Positions 50,608 through 59,779 of a stretch of DNA of 64,000 nucleotides are shown one piece after another. The stretch is taken from NCBI RefSeq assembly GCF_020907985.1, contig NZ_JAJJPA010000015.1, positions 1-64,000 of the forward strand. Direction: 5' to 3'. Position numbers and translations under genes: made by a program. Each line of letters opens with the position of its first letter. Position 1 is the first letter of the stretch. This stretch comes from Kitasatospora humi (GTDB lineage: Bacteria > Actinomycetota > Actinomycetes > Streptomycetales > Streptomycetaceae). The notes below the pieces were generated by a model. The model did not search any database. It saw nothing but the letters and a program-made list of their open reading frames with translations, and was not told where the DNA came from.

Positions 50608-51249
50608 ATGGCGAAGCAGACGCGGGTGGCGCGGCAGAACGCCCGTTGGGAGGCCTTCAAAGCGGGGCGCGTCCGCGCGCGGCGGGAAGAGCTCGACGAG
50701 GTGATCTCCCCCTGGCTGCGGCCGCCGGAACGGGAGCGCGGCGCGACGGAGGTCACGGTGGACGTCTTCGCGCCGCACCGCGTGCCCCGGCGGCTGCGTG
50801 CCACGAAGCCGGCTCCGCCAGGGGGTTGGCGCCGCGGCCCGACCGAGCGCCTGGACCGCGTCGTCATCGCGGTGCTCGAGCCGGTCAGCGCCGTCCTGCG
50901 GTTCTTCCGGAAGTTCCCCCACGGCCTCCCGTTCCGGGGCGGCTGGTCCAGCCAGGCCGGGCGGTTCCTGATCATGGTCCGGACCGGCCCGTCGACCCAC
51001 CGCTACCACGAGAACAACGAGGCCGTCCTGGTCTTCACCGACCGGCGGGTCCTGGTGCTGCACCCCGGGAGCGGCGAGCGCCTCGGTGAGCTGGCGTTGG
51101 ATCAACTGGTGGTCGGTGCGCCCAAGGAAAGGCCATGGCGCCAGCCGGGGCGGGTCGACATCCGCTTCACCGACGGCTCCCTCCTCGCCGTCGAGTGCCG
51201 CCACTTCGTGAACGACGTGCTTCGGTCCCTGCTGGCCGGCCGCGCCTGA
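50608..51249 (+). CDS. Hypothetical protein, third gene of the ESX-like unit
   Basis: 213 residues: a basic N-terminal segment (RVARQNARWEAFKAGRVRAR), PPERERGATEVTVDVFAPHR, then a beta-rich part with YHENNEAVLVFTDRRVLVLH and HFVNDVLRSLLAGRA. The VLVFTDRRVLVL pattern resembles PH-like/bacterial PH domains. No signal peptide. Follows the WXG gene by 25 bp with GGCAGGAGAG, so likely an accessory or immunity protein of that system; inferred. Confidence 0.6.
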   Translation: MAKQTRVARQNARWEAFKAGRVRARREELDEVISPWLRPPERERGATEVTVDVFAPHRVPRRLRATKPAPPGGWRRGPTERLDRVVIAVLEPVSAVLRFFRKFPHGLPFRGGWSSQAGRFLIMVRTGPSTHRYHENNEAVLVFTDRRVLVLHPGSGERLGELALDQLVVGAPKERPWRQPGRVDIRFTDGSLLAVECRHFVNDVLRSLLAGRA

Positions 51250-51282
51250 CTCCGGGCACCAATAGGGTGCCGGAGGAGGAGG

Positions 51283-52569
51283 GTGACCAACGTGACCAAT
51301 AGCGGTGCGCAGCGGGACCAGCGGCCCCAGGGGCTGATCACCACCGGGCAGCGGGCCGAGTACATGCGGCAGGGAAACGCCTCGGCCGTGCTGCGTGCGG
51401 TGCTCGCGTACGGGCCGGTGTCGCGCGCGGAGATCGTCCGGCACACCGGACTGTCCGCGCCCAGCGTGACCAAGTTGACCGCGGCGCTGATCGGGGCCGG
51501 GCTGCTGGCCGAGCTGGCGCCCGTCGAGCCGACCCACGGGCGGCCGCGGGTGCCGCTGCGGATCGACGGCGAGCGCACGGTGGCGCTCGGGGTGCACATC
51601 GACCTGCTGCGCACCACCTTCGGCCTGGTCGGGCTGGATGGCCGGATCATCGCGGAACGCGAGGTCGTGCACCCGGCCGACCCGGCGCGGCTCGGCCCGC
51701 GGGAGCTGGTCGGGCGGGCGGTGGAGGCGATCGAGGCGTTCTTGCGGGAGCGGCTGGGCGGGCGGCGGCTGGTCGGCACCGGGGTGAGCATCGGCGGCTG
51801 GGTGGACGGCGCCCGCGGGCTGGTGGTCGAGCACGGCCCGCTGGGCTGGCGCGACGTTCCGCTGCTCGCCGAGTTGGGCGACCGGCTGCCCGGCCCGGTG
51901 GTGCTGGAGCAGACCGTCCGGGCGATCGCGCGGGCCGAGTTGTGGTTCGGGGTCGGGCGCGAGGTCGACGACTTCGTGCTGGTGTTCCTGGGCAACGTGC
52001 TGGGTGCCGCGATCGTGGTGGACCGGACCGTGCACCGCGGGCCGGGGGCGGCGGCCGGCGGGATCGAGCACCTGCCGGCCACTGATGACCCGTCGGTCCG
52101 CTGCCCGGAGTGCGGCGCCGGCTGCCTCGGCGTGGCGGCGAGCGACATCGCGCTGCTGGCCGAGGCCCGCGCGGTCGGCCTGCTGGAGGCGGCCCGGCAG
52201 CCCGGCACCGGCGGCCCGCTGGACCTGGAGCGGCTGGTGGCGATCGCCCGCCCGGCCGGCTCCGGCAGCGGCGACGAGCGGGCCCAGGAGCTGCTGCGCC
52301 GCCGGGCCCGCCGGGCCGGGCGGGCCATCGCCACCCTGGTCGACCTGGTGAACCCGAGCCGGGTGGTGCTGGCCGGCGGGATCCTGGTGGCCGACGAGTA
52401 CCTGGACGACTTGCGCGCCGAGGTCGCCGAGCGCAGCCACCGCGGGGCCCCGGTCGCCGCCGACATCGTGCCCGCCGACTTCGGTGCCCGGACCCTGGTG
52501 CGCTCCTCCGCGGTGCCGGTGCTGGAGCGGGTGATCACCGAGCCGTTCAGCGCGCTCGGCCTGCTGTGA
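51283..52569 (+). CDS. ROK-family transcriptional regulator
   Basis: 428 residues. N-terminal HTH: ASAVLRAVLAYGPVSRAEIV, RHTGLSAPSVTKLTAALIGA; then the ROK sugar-kinase-like fold with VGTGVSIGGWVDGARGLVVE, HLPATDDPSVRCPECGAGCLG (the CxCGxxGC zinc motif region appears as CPECGAGCLG), VDLVNPSRVVLAGGILVADE. Usually represses sugar uptake or catabolism genes with a sugar inducer; target here unknown. Start could be GTG 51283 or 51292; the GGAGGAGGAG ribosome site fits the second better. Confidence 0.9.
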   Translation: MTNVTNSGAQRDQRPQGLITTGQRAEYMRQGNASAVLRAVLAYGPVSRAEIVRHTGLSAPSVTKLTAALIGAGLLAELAPVEPTHGRPRVPLRIDGERTVALGVHIDLLRTTFGLVGLDGRIIAEREVVHPADPARLGPRELVGRAVEAIEAFLRERLGGRRLVGTGVSIGGWVDGARGLVVEHGPLGWRDVPLLAELGDRLPGPVVLEQTVRAIARAELWFGVGREVDDFVLVFLGNVLGAAIVVDRTVHRGPGAAAGGIEHLPATDDPSVRCPECGAGCLGVAASDIALLAEARAVGLLEAARQPGTGGPLDLERLVAIARPAGSGSGDERAQELLRRRARRAGRAIATLVDLVNPSRVVLAGGILVADEYLDDLRAEVAERSHRGAPVAADIVPADFGARTLVRSSAVPVLERVITEPFSALGLL

Positions 52570-52785
52570 CCCGGGCCGGCGCCCGGGCCCGGTCCGGTCG
52601 GTCGGACCAGGCGCGCCTGTCCGCCGAGGTCCCGCCGAAGCTCGCCCGGTGGGCCGTCAGGTCGGAACCGCTGCGGGCCCCGACGTCGTCATAGGATCTG
52701 CGCAAGTCGCCGCCCGATCCCGGGCCGGCGCGGCCCGGGCCGGTTCGGCCCGGGCACCCACCCACCAGCCGGAAGTCCGCCCACC

Positions 52786-53829
52786 GTGCAGCCGCGCCCC
52801 AGTCGTTCCCGTGTCTTCCTGTCCGCCGCCGTTCTGGTGCTGGCCGCCGCGCTCTCGGCGTGCGGCGGTTCCGATGACGGCAAGAAGCCGGCGACCGACG
52901 CGGCCGCGGGTGCGTCCCCGAACGGCCCGTCGTCGCCGGGCGGTCCGGCGAGCGGCCTGCCGAGCGCCCCGCCGAGCCCGAGCGACTCCAAGGTGCTGAT
53001 GCCCACCGGGCCCGCCACCCAGCTGACCAAGGCCCGCGACACGGCGGCCGGCCCGATCATGATGACCACGCTGGCCGGCCCCAAGTCCGGTGTGACGGCC
53101 AAGGTCTGGATCTGGCTGCCGCCGGAGTACAACGACCCCAAGTACGCCGACTACGGCTTCCCGGTGCTCACCCTCTACGCGGGCGGCCAGAGCAACGGCT
53201 ACAACACCTGGACCGACGACCAGCTGCCGATCCAGGTCGAGGACGAGGAGTTGGTGAAGCAGGGCAAGGCCCATCCGTTCATCATGGTGATGCCGGTGCA
53301 GAACCTGGTGGCCAACGAGCACCAGACCCTGGACTGCAGCGACATCCCCGGCCAGCCGAAGATGGAGACCTGGATGACCCAGGACGTGCCGGACTTCGTG
53401 CGCGCCAACTTCCGCACCCTGAAGAGCCGGGACGGCTGGGGGCTGATGGGCGCCTCCACCGGCGCGTTCTGCAGCGCCAAGCTGGCCATGCAGCACCCCG
53501 AGCAGTACAAGGCCGCGGTGCCGATCGACGGCTACTTCGACCCGGACTCCTCGTTCTGGAAGGGCCACGAGACCGAGCGGCTGGCCAACAGCCCCGACGT
53601 GCTGGTCAGCCAGTCCAAGGCCGACGTGCGGATGCTGGCCACCGCGGGCGGAGCCACCCCGGACGAGGTGAAGCTGGTCAAGAACTGGGTGGCCAAGGCC
53701 ACGCCGCCGCTCAAGATCGACTACTACGAGCAGCCCGGCGGCCGGCACCTCACCTCGCACTTCAAGAAGATGATCCCGGACACCCTGCAGTGGCTGACCA
53801 AGAACATGGCGGGGCCGTCCGCCCCCTGA
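52786..53829 (+). CDS. Lipoprotein esterase of the mycolyltransferase-like alpha/beta-hydrolase family
   Basis: 347 residues. Lipobox LSACGG with lipidated Cys near residue 25 after a hydrophobic helix, a Ser/Pro linker, then an esterase D/antigen-85-like fold: WIWLPPEYNDPKYADYGFPV, WGLMGASTGAFCSAKLAMQH with the nucleophile Ser in GASTG, YFDPDSSFWKG, EQPGGRHLTSHFK with the catalytic His. Attached to the outer membrane face. Substrate unknown. GTG start; strong terminator after the gene. Confidence 0.88.
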   Translation: MQPRPSRSRVFLSAAVLVLAAALSACGGSDDGKKPATDAAAGASPNGPSSPGGPASGLPSAPPSPSDSKVLMPTGPATQLTKARDTAAGPIMMTTLAGPKSGVTAKVWIWLPPEYNDPKYADYGFPVLTLYAGGQSNGYNTWTDDQLPIQVEDEELVKQGKAHPFIMVMPVQNLVANEHQTLDCSDIPGQPKMETWMTQDVPDFVRANFRTLKSRDGWGLMGASTGAFCSAKLAMQHPEQYKAAVPIDGYFDPDSSFWKGHETERLANSPDVLVSQSKADVRMLATAGGATPDEVKLVKNWVAKATPPLKIDYYEQPGGRHLTSHFKKMIPDTLQWLTKNMAGPSAP

Positions 53830-53850
53830 GCCGTTGACGCCGACCGGCCG

Positions 53851-53883
53851 AGGGCGGTGCTGACACCTCGTCAGCACCGCCCT
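53851..53883 (+). terminator. Perfect 14-bp hairpin terminator with T-run
   Basis: AGGGCGGTGCTGAC / GTCAGCACCGCCCT around ACCTC, then GTTTTGT. The clearest intrinsic terminator in the window. Confidence 0.93.
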
Positions 53884-54048
53884 GTTTTGTCCCCGCATGG
53901 CCTCTGACCTGCGCGGCAATCCAGCATTGATTCGGTTCTGATCGACTGCCGACACGCTGTGGGCGACGGCATCGCGCTACCCGACCAGCACGGGTGGGAC
54001 GCCGACGCCAGGTCCCCCGAGTCCGCCCTGAGTGCCGAGAAGAGTGCC

Positions 54049-54894
54049 ATGCAGTCGCATCTGCTTTCCGTCCCCGCCCAGCGCGGCGCCAGTGAGGCGG
54101 TTCCGGCCGTGCGTCCCGTCCGATTCGCGGGCCTGCGGCTGGTCCACGCCGCACTCCGCCGCGACCTGGCCCGCATCCCCACCGCGCTGCGCCTGCTGCA
54201 GCCCGACGACGAAGCGAGTGCCGAGGCGCTGCAGCGGCACTGGGACTTCCTCACCGCCATGCTCACCTGCCACCACGAGCAGCAGGACGGGCGGATCTGG
54301 CCGCTGCTGCGCCGGTTCGCCCCGGAGCTGCGGCTGCTCATCAACTGGCTGGAGGACGACCACCACAACCTGGACCACTCGTTCACCCGGACCACCACGC
54401 TGATGCGGATCGCCACCCGGGACCCGGCCAGCGCCTGGCCGGTGGCCTACGCGGTCGAGGAGCTGGCCGCCCGGCTGGAGACCCATCTGCGGATCGAGGA
54501 GGAGCAGGTGCTGCCGGTGATGGCGCTGCAGCTCTCCCCGCAGTCTCGGGTCGGCACCCTGGGCGAGCTGCTCGACCTGCTGCGGCTGGCCGACGGGCCC
54601 GGGGCGCCGGACGCGCTGGCGTGGCTGCTGGAGGGGGTGGCGCCGGAGCAGGTGGACGCGCTGCTCGCCGAGTGCGACGACCTGACGGCCCGCCAGTGGC
54701 CCCACCCGAGGCGGTGGTTCTGGCCCGGCGAGGTTCCGGAGAGCGATGGCATGATCACCAAGGACGAGCAGATGAGCAAGGCGATAGACGCCTGGGTCGA
54801 GGACCACCTGGCCACCTCGCCCCAGTGGACACCCGAGCAGTACGCCGGCGTCCGTCAGCACCTGGAGGGTGACGCTCCCTCCGGCGAGGGGTAG
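54049..54894 (+). CDS. Hemerythrin HHE-domain protein
   Basis: 281 residues from ATG 54049; GTG 53959 would add 30 residues. A four-helix hemerythrin domain with di-iron ligands: LVHAALRRDL, MLTCHHEQQDGRIW, EDDHHNLDHSFTR, ETHLRIEEEQVLPVM. Likely senses or buffers oxygen, nitric oxide or peroxide. A C-terminal 90-residue helical region (LLEGVAPEQVDALLAE, WVEDHLATSPQWTPEQYAGV) is outside the family core. Confidence 0.85.
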   Translation: MQSHLLSVPAQRGASEAVPAVRPVRFAGLRLVHAALRRDLARIPTALRLLQPDDEASAEALQRHWDFLTAMLTCHHEQQDGRIWPLLRRFAPELRLLINWLEDDHHNLDHSFTRTTTLMRIATRDPASAWPVAYAVEELAARLETHLRIEEEQVLPVMALQLSPQSRVGTLGELLDLLRLADGPGAPDALAWLLEGVAPEQVDALLAECDDLTARQWPHPRRWFWPGEVPESDGMITKDEQMSKAIDAWVEDHLATSPQWTPEQYAGVRQHLEGDAPSGEG

Positions 54895-55160
54895 GGCCCG
54901 GCACCCGTTGCCCGCGCCGCGGGGGCCCGCCCGGTTTCCGGCCGGCCGCCGGTCGGGACGATCAGCCCTACGCGGACCCGGTCCGCGGTCAAGCCCGGGT
55001 CTGAGGCTCCGGGGCCGACTTCCGATGCTCGCACGGCCGCAACTGGCGGAGGAGTAGACGCCCATTCGGGTTGCCGTGGTGGCGGGTGGTGACGGTGGGT
55101 GGAGAAGGTGGGAACAGGCCGTCACCGGCCTGAGTCAACCTCGGAAGGAACACCACCCTC

Positions 55161-55925
55161 ATGCAGAGAAAGTGGACTTCGGTCCTCGCCACCGCCGCGC
55201 TGGCGGGCTCGCTCGCCGTCACCACGGGCATCGCCATCAGCCACGCGGACTCTGACAACCACCCGATGATCAGCCCGGCGGCCGGGACCCCCAGCGCTCC
55301 CAAGACGCTGGAGGCGATCGGTGACCTCGGCGCCGTGCTGCACCTGGTGGGCGACCTCGCCGCGACCAGCAGCCCGGCGAACGGCACCGCCGACCCGGCC
55401 ACGCTGAAGGACCAGCTGGCCAAGCTGGACGCTGCTGCCGACCAGCTCAGGGCGGCGCTGCCCGCCGAGAAGGGCAACATCGTGGACGACCAGTCGATCG
55501 TGTCCGGTGCGCCCGCCGACCCCGCCTCGCCCGCCGACCCCGCCTCGCCGGCCGACCCCGCGTCGCCCGCCGACTGGGCGTCCCCGGCCGACGCCGCCTC
55601 CCCGATGGCCGCCGACTCGGCATCCTCGGATGCCCCGGCGCAGCAGGGTGCGATCAACCCCGGCGGCCCCGAGCGCCCCGGTTCGCCCGAGGTCCCCGGC
55701 GGCCCGGTGCAGCAGGGCGGGCCGATCCAGCGGGACGTCCAGCCGGCTGCCGCCCGGGGCGTGGCGAAGGTGCTGGCCGCGCTGCGGCAGCACGCCGCCG
55801 CCCTGGTCTCCGCCGCCTCCGCCGAGCAGCCCGAGAGCGCCCAGGTGCACAAGGCGATGCAGCCGCTCGCCGCCGACGCGCTCGAGCTGAGCAAGGCCGC
55901 GGTCAACCGGCTCGGCGCCAAGTGA
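55161..55925 (+). CDS. Exported Pro/Ala-rich protein with PAD/PAS repeats
   Basis: 254 residues. Sec signal peptide (SVLATAALAGSLAVTTGIAI) with cleavage after SHA. The middle carries six hexads of PADPAS type (PADPASPADPASPADWASPA), followed by GGPERPGSPEVPGGPVQQGG. The flanks are helical (LKDQLAKLDAAADQLRAALP; VAKVLAALRQHAAALVSAAS). No enzyme motif; likely a wall or extracellular spacer protein. Ribosome site GGAAGGA. Confidence 0.7.
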   Translation: MQRKWTSVLATAALAGSLAVTTGIAISHADSDNHPMISPAAGTPSAPKTLEAIGDLGAVLHLVGDLAATSSPANGTADPATLKDQLAKLDAAADQLRAALPAEKGNIVDDQSIVSGAPADPASPADPASPADPASPADWASPADAASPMAADSASSDAPAQQGAINPGGPERPGSPEVPGGPVQQGGPIQRDVQPAAARGVAKVLAALRQHAAALVSAASAEQPESAQVHKAMQPLAADALELSKAAVNRLGAK

Positions 55926-55960
55926 ACGGCTGACCGACCGTAGCCGAGGGCCCGCCGCGA

Positions 55961-55985
55961 GGGCTGACCGGGTGCCGGTCAGCCC
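55961..55985. terminator. Bidirectional terminator between convergent genes
   Basis: 11-bp perfect stem GGGCTGACCGG / CCGGTCAGCCC with a GTG loop. It includes the stop codon of the DUF1697 gene, so it serves both sides. Confidence 0.8.
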
Positions 55986-56527
55986 TTGCGGGCCGCTGCC
56001 AGGATCTTGGCGGTGGTGTGGAAGAACCGGACGGTCGCCTCGCCGGTCCAGTCCTTGCCGAACGCCTGGTCCGGAGGGCCGACCGGCCGCCCGCCGATGA
56101 TCCGCCCGACGATGAAGGCCTCGCCCTCGGTGGCGGCGATCACCTCCACGTCGCCCCGCGCCGACCGGGCCGGCAACGTCAGCGCGGCGGGCAGCGGCTC
56201 GCTGAGGAAGGCCACGCAGAGCCGCACGTCCTCGGTGACCGGCACCCCGCGGAACGGATCGGCCTCGACCACGGCGGCCAACTCCTCGACGGTGCGCAGC
56301 AGCACCGGCACCGGAAAGCCGAGCGCTTCCCGCAGGTGCTCCGCGACCACCCGGGCCAGCTCCGCCCGGTCGCGGCCGGCCGGATCCCGGAAGAAGACGT
56401 TGCCGCTCTGGATGTAGCTGCGCACCCCGGCCAGCCCCAGCTCCGCGAAGAGCGCCCGCAGCCGCTCCATCCGCACCTGGCGGCCGGGCACGTTCACCGC
56501 GCGCAGCAGGGCGACCCAGGTGGTCAC
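55979..56527 (-). CDS. DUF1697 family protein
   Basis: 182 residues from GTG 56527, which overlaps the ArsC-like gene's TGA by four bases. WVALLRAVNVPGRQVRMERL, GVRSYIQSGNVFFRD, GFPVPVLLRTVEELAAVVEA, DVRLCVAFLSEP, FHTTAKILA are the family blocks. Cytoplasmic, function not established. Co-transcribed with the ArsC-like gene upstream. Confidence 0.87.
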   Translation of the reverse strand: MTTWVALLRAVNVPGRQVRMERLRALFAELGLAGVRSYIQSGNVFFRDPAGRDRAELARVVAEHLREALGFPVPVLLRTVEELAAVVEADPFRGVPVTEDVRLCVAFLSEPLPAALTLPARSARGDVEVIAATEGEAFIVGRIIGGRPVGPPDQAFGKDWTGEATVRFFHTTAKILAAARKG

Positions 56528-56883
56528 GAGGGCAGTACCGACCGCAGCGCCTCCTCGCTGCGGGCCACCACCGCGTGCCCGTCGTCGGCGGTGATGATCG
56601 GGCGCTGGATCAGGACCGGATGCTCCGCCAGCGCCGCGATCCAGCGCGCCCGGGTCGCGTCGCCGCGCTCCCACCCGCGCATGCCCAGCTCCTTGGCCAC
56701 CGCCTCGTCGATCCGGGTGATGTCCCAGGGCTCCAGGTGCAGCCGGCCGAGCACCGCCTCCAGCTCGGCCACCGACGGCGGGTCCTCCAGGTAGCGGCGG
56801 ACGGTGTAGTCGAGGCCGGCCGCGTCGAGCTCGGTGAGCGCCACCCGGCACTTGCCGCAGCGGGGGTTGATCCAGATCTCCAT
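56524..56883 (-). CDS. ArsC/Spx-family thioredoxin-fold protein
   Basis: 119 residues. MEIWINPRCGKCRVALTELD gives the thioredoxin-like start with C9 and C12 (CxxC), then LEDPPSVAELEAVLGRLHLE, RIDEAVAKELGMRGWERGD, HPVLIQRPIITADDGHAVVAR. The RPI and Arg pattern of arsenate reductases is present, but substrate can also be a protein as in Spx. Translationally coupled to DUF1697; divergent from the SpoIIE phosphatase gene. Confidence 0.86.
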   Translation of the reverse strand: MEIWINPRCGKCRVALTELDAAGLDYTVRRYLEDPPSVAELEAVLGRLHLEPWDITRIDEAVAKELGMRGWERGDATRARWIAALAEHPVLIQRPIITADDGHAVVARSEEALRSVLPS

Positions 56884-56980
56884 GGGATCAGGGTATGCGG
56901 TGGCACCGGCGCAACCGGGACCTTGGTCCCGTCCCGCAGAGTCGAAAGCCCTCGGCCGGGCCGCGGTCGGTTGGGCGACG

Positions 56981-58141
56981 ATGGAGGGCATGCCCCCACA
57001 GATCCGCGACCCGAGGAGCCCCGCCGTGTCGGCGGCCACCGAGCCGTGCCACCCGGCGGCGCCGCAAGCGGCCGCGCCCGGCTCGCCGCCGCACTGGGTC
57101 CGCTGGCTGCCGGTGCTGCTGCTCTTGACCGACCTGCTGATCGAGGCGCTCTTCCCGCAGGCCACCGCGGCGGGCTTCCTGCTCACCGGTCTGCCGGTGC
57201 TGGTCGCCTTCGGCTTCGGACCGTTGCCCACCGCCCTGTCCGGTGCGGGCGCGCTGGGCCTCCAGCTGCTGCTGGCCGCCCGCGTCGGCCACCTCTACGA
57301 GCACCACCACCTCTGGGCATACCTCTCCACCGCGCTCGCCGGCCTGGCCGGCGTGATGCTCGCCGTGCAGCGGGTGCGGCAGGCCCGCCACCTGGTGCTG
57401 GCGAGCACGGTGAGCGAGGCGCTGCGCCGCACCGTGCTGCACCCGGTGCCGGAGCAGGTCGGCGAGCTGCGCACGGCGGGCCGTTACCAGGCCGCCCAGG
57501 CGGAGGTGGCGATCGGCGGCGACCTCTACGAGCTGTGCGACACCCCGTTCGGCACCCGGGTGCTGCTCGGCGATGTGCGCGGGAGCGGCCTGGAGGCGGT
57601 GCGGGCGGCTGCCGACCTGCTCGGGGCGTTCCGGGCCACCGCCCATGAAGTGGGTCAACTGGTCGAGCTGGCCGAGCTGTTGGATCGTCAGGTGCGCCGC
57701 GGGGCGGTGGAGAGCGGCGACGAGGAGCTGTTCGTCACGGCAGTGCTGCTGGAGCACCGGCGGGGTGCGGACCGGCTGGACGTGGTCAACCGGGGCCATC
57801 TGGACCCGGTGCTGCTCGGGCGCGCCGGAGTGCGGACGGTGCACTGCCCGCAGGACCTGCCGCTGGGCCTCGGGCACCTGCGCGGCCGACCGGCCCCGGC
57901 GGCGACCGGCATTCCGTTCGCCGCCGGCCAGACGCTGCTGCTGCACACCGACGGCGTCACCGAGGCCCGGGACCGGGACGGGCGGTTCTACCCGCTGACC
58001 GCCCGGCTGGCCACCCGGTACCACCACCGCCCCTCGGTCACGCCCGAGCAACTGGTCTCGTTCGTCACCGAGGACCTGGTCCGGCACGCGGGTCCGGCCC
58101 GCGACGACCTGGCCCTGCTGGCGCTCACCCCGGTGCGTTGA
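56981..58141 (+). CDS. Membrane-bound SpoIIE/PP2C-type Ser/Thr phosphatase
   Basis: About 386 residues (MEGMPPQIRD; a second ATG lies at 56990). Three to four membrane helices at 35-125, then the phosphatase domain: AGRYQAAQAEVAIGGDLYELCDTP, LLGDVRGSGLEAVRAAADL, LVELAELLDRQVRRGAVESG, VVNRGHLDPVLLG, LLLHTDGVTEARDRDGRFYP, ARDDLALLALTPVR. The metal Asp residues in GGDLY, GDVRGSG, TDGV and DDLALL are all present. Such enzymes dephosphorylate anti-anti-sigma factors in Streptomyces stress control. Confidence 0.9.
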   Translation: MEGMPPQIRDPRSPAVSAATEPCHPAAPQAAAPGSPPHWVRWLPVLLLLTDLLIEALFPQATAAGFLLTGLPVLVAFGFGPLPTALSGAGALGLQLLLAARVGHLYEHHHLWAYLSTALAGLAGVMLAVQRVRQARHLVLASTVSEALRRTVLHPVPEQVGELRTAGRYQAAQAEVAIGGDLYELCDTPFGTRVLLGDVRGSGLEAVRAAADLLGAFRATAHEVGQLVELAELLDRQVRRGAVESGDEELFVTAVLLEHRRGADRLDVVNRGHLDPVLLGRAGVRTVHCPQDLPLGLGHLRGRPAPAATGIPFAAGQTLLLHTDGVTEARDRDGRFYPLTARLATRYHHRPSVTPEQLVSFVTEDLVRHAGPARDDLALLALTPVR

Positions 58142-58168
58142 GCCGTGGGAAGCCGTGGCAAGAGGTGA

Positions 58169-59779
58169 TCAGCCCCTGAAGAGGTCGTGCCCGACATCCG
58201 GCGGCACCACGTCCTGGATCGGCTTGCTGCCCCGCCCCGGAACGTGCTCGCCGGGAACGGGCCGGTGGCCCACCCGGTGCAGCAGCACCGCACCGTCATC
58301 CGCGTAGACCTCCTGGTAGCCGTGGGCCAGCAGCAGCCGGAGCCGCTCCCGCTGCTGCTGGTCGGTGGAGAACGGGAACGAGCGCCCGACGGACCGGAGC
58401 AGGACGTACTCGCAACCGCGCGGCGCCTGGTCGACCAGCACCACGTGGTCGCGCGCGGTCAGCCGGGGCGCGATCGGATTGTCCGCCTCCACCCAGACGC
58501 CGTTCGGGATCAGCTTGGCGGCCTTGAGCAGCGCGACCTGGCGGTGCCCCGGCGACCACTGCGCCGGGACGGCCAGCTCGGCCAGCCCCAGCGGCACGGC
58601 GGTGGCCAGGCTGACGCCCGCCAGGCCGACGCCGAGCCAGTGGACCCGCCGGGTCCCGACCGGGCCGTGCAGGCGCCCGAGCACCTCGATGGTCGCGGTC
58701 AGCAGGATCGGCCACAGGAAGGCGTCGTAGTGCCGGGCGACCGACCAGTGGTTGGGGTTGCTGGAGAGGATCCGCTCGGCCAGCAGCGGCACCGCGCAGA
58801 GGGCGGTGGCGGACCGCAGCGGCAGCAGGAAGAGGGTGCCGAACAGCCAGAGCAGCAGCAGCGGCTTCAACGCGTGGTCGGTGGCGGCCCGCAGCAGCAG
58901 CACCGGGTCGGTGACGGCGTGCACCGCGGCCGTGGGAGCGTCGGGGCCGATGGCGTCGTAGTGCCAGTAGTAGCCGGGCTCGCCCCCCATCGCCGGGATC
59001 AGCCACTGGACGGTGACCACGGTCGCCGCGAGGCCGGAGAGGAGGAGCCCGCCGCCGGTCAGGCGGGCGGCCCGGTCCTCGATCGGGTCGCGGGCCCGCC
59101 ACAGCAGCACCACGCCGTAGGCGGCGACCATCAGGCCCAGGTCCTCCTTGGTGCAGCAGAGCAGCACCGCGGCCAGCACCACCGTGCGGTACGCGCGGGC
59201 CGTGCCGCGTTCCAGCATCAGCAGGGTCAGCGGCACGGCGAAGCCGACCTCGTGGAACCCGACCTGGGAGGCGACCAGCAGCGGCCAGCCCAGTCCGAAG
59301 ACCAGGCCGGCCAGGTCGCGGGCTCGGCGCCGCAGCCCTGGTTCGGCGGCGGCGAAGGCGTGGTCGCTGATCCGCCGGATCAGCGGGACGCCGGCGGCGA
59401 ACAGCAGCGCCTGGCCGAGCAGCAGCGAGCGCGGGTCGTCCCAGATCCAGTACAGGGGCGCCAGCAGCGCCAGGATCGGCGAGAAGTGGTCGCCCAGCAG
59501 CGAGAAGCCGGGCGGGAAGTCGTGGTGGTAGTACTTCAGCGTGGAGACCGGCAGGCCGAAGTGGGCGTAGCCGCGCACCCCCTGGTCGAAGATGCCCAGG
59601 TCGAACCCGCCGAGCCCGACGGAGGACCAGGCCCGCATCCCGGTGCCGAACGTCACCGCGAAGCACAGCCCGGTCAGCAGCAGGGTGCGCCGGGTGTCCG
59701 AGAGGCGTCGCGGAGCGCGGCCCTCCCGGACGTCGGGTCCGACGGTGGTGGCTTGCGGCGGTGCGGTCTGGGGGCTCAC
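58169..59779 (-). CDS. DUF2079 multi-pass membrane protein (second of two)
   Basis: 536 residues from GTG 59779, which has AAGGAAC just upstream; an ATG at 59977 would add 66 residues but with no ribosome site. GFDLGIFDQGVRGYAHFGLPV, GDHFSPILALLAPLYWIWDD, SQVGFHEVGFAVPLTLLML, TKEDLGLMVAAYGVVLL, SSNPNHWSVARHYDAFLWPI match the first copy at 17249 block for block. GT-C-like membrane family, activity unknown. Convergent with the phosphatase gene. Confidence 0.87.
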   Translation of the reverse strand: MSPQTAPPQATTVGPDVREGRAPRRLSDTRRTLLLTGLCFAVTFGTGMRAWSSVGLGGFDLGIFDQGVRGYAHFGLPVSTLKYYHHDFPPGFSLLGDHFSPILALLAPLYWIWDDPRSLLLGQALLFAAGVPLIRRISDHAFAAAEPGLRRRARDLAGLVFGLGWPLLVASQVGFHEVGFAVPLTLLMLERGTARAYRTVVLAAVLLCCTKEDLGLMVAAYGVVLLWRARDPIEDRAARLTGGGLLLSGLAATVVTVQWLIPAMGGEPGYYWHYDAIGPDAPTAAVHAVTDPVLLLRAATDHALKPLLLLWLFGTLFLLPLRSATALCAVPLLAERILSSNPNHWSVARHYDAFLWPILLTATIEVLGRLHGPVGTRRVHWLGVGLAGVSLATAVPLGLAELAVPAQWSPGHRQVALLKAAKLIPNGVWVEADNPIAPRLTARDHVVLVDQAPRGCEYVLLRSVGRSFPFSTDQQQRERLRLLLAHGYQEVYADDGAVLLHRVGHRPVPGEHVPGRGSKPIQDVVPPDVGHDLFRG

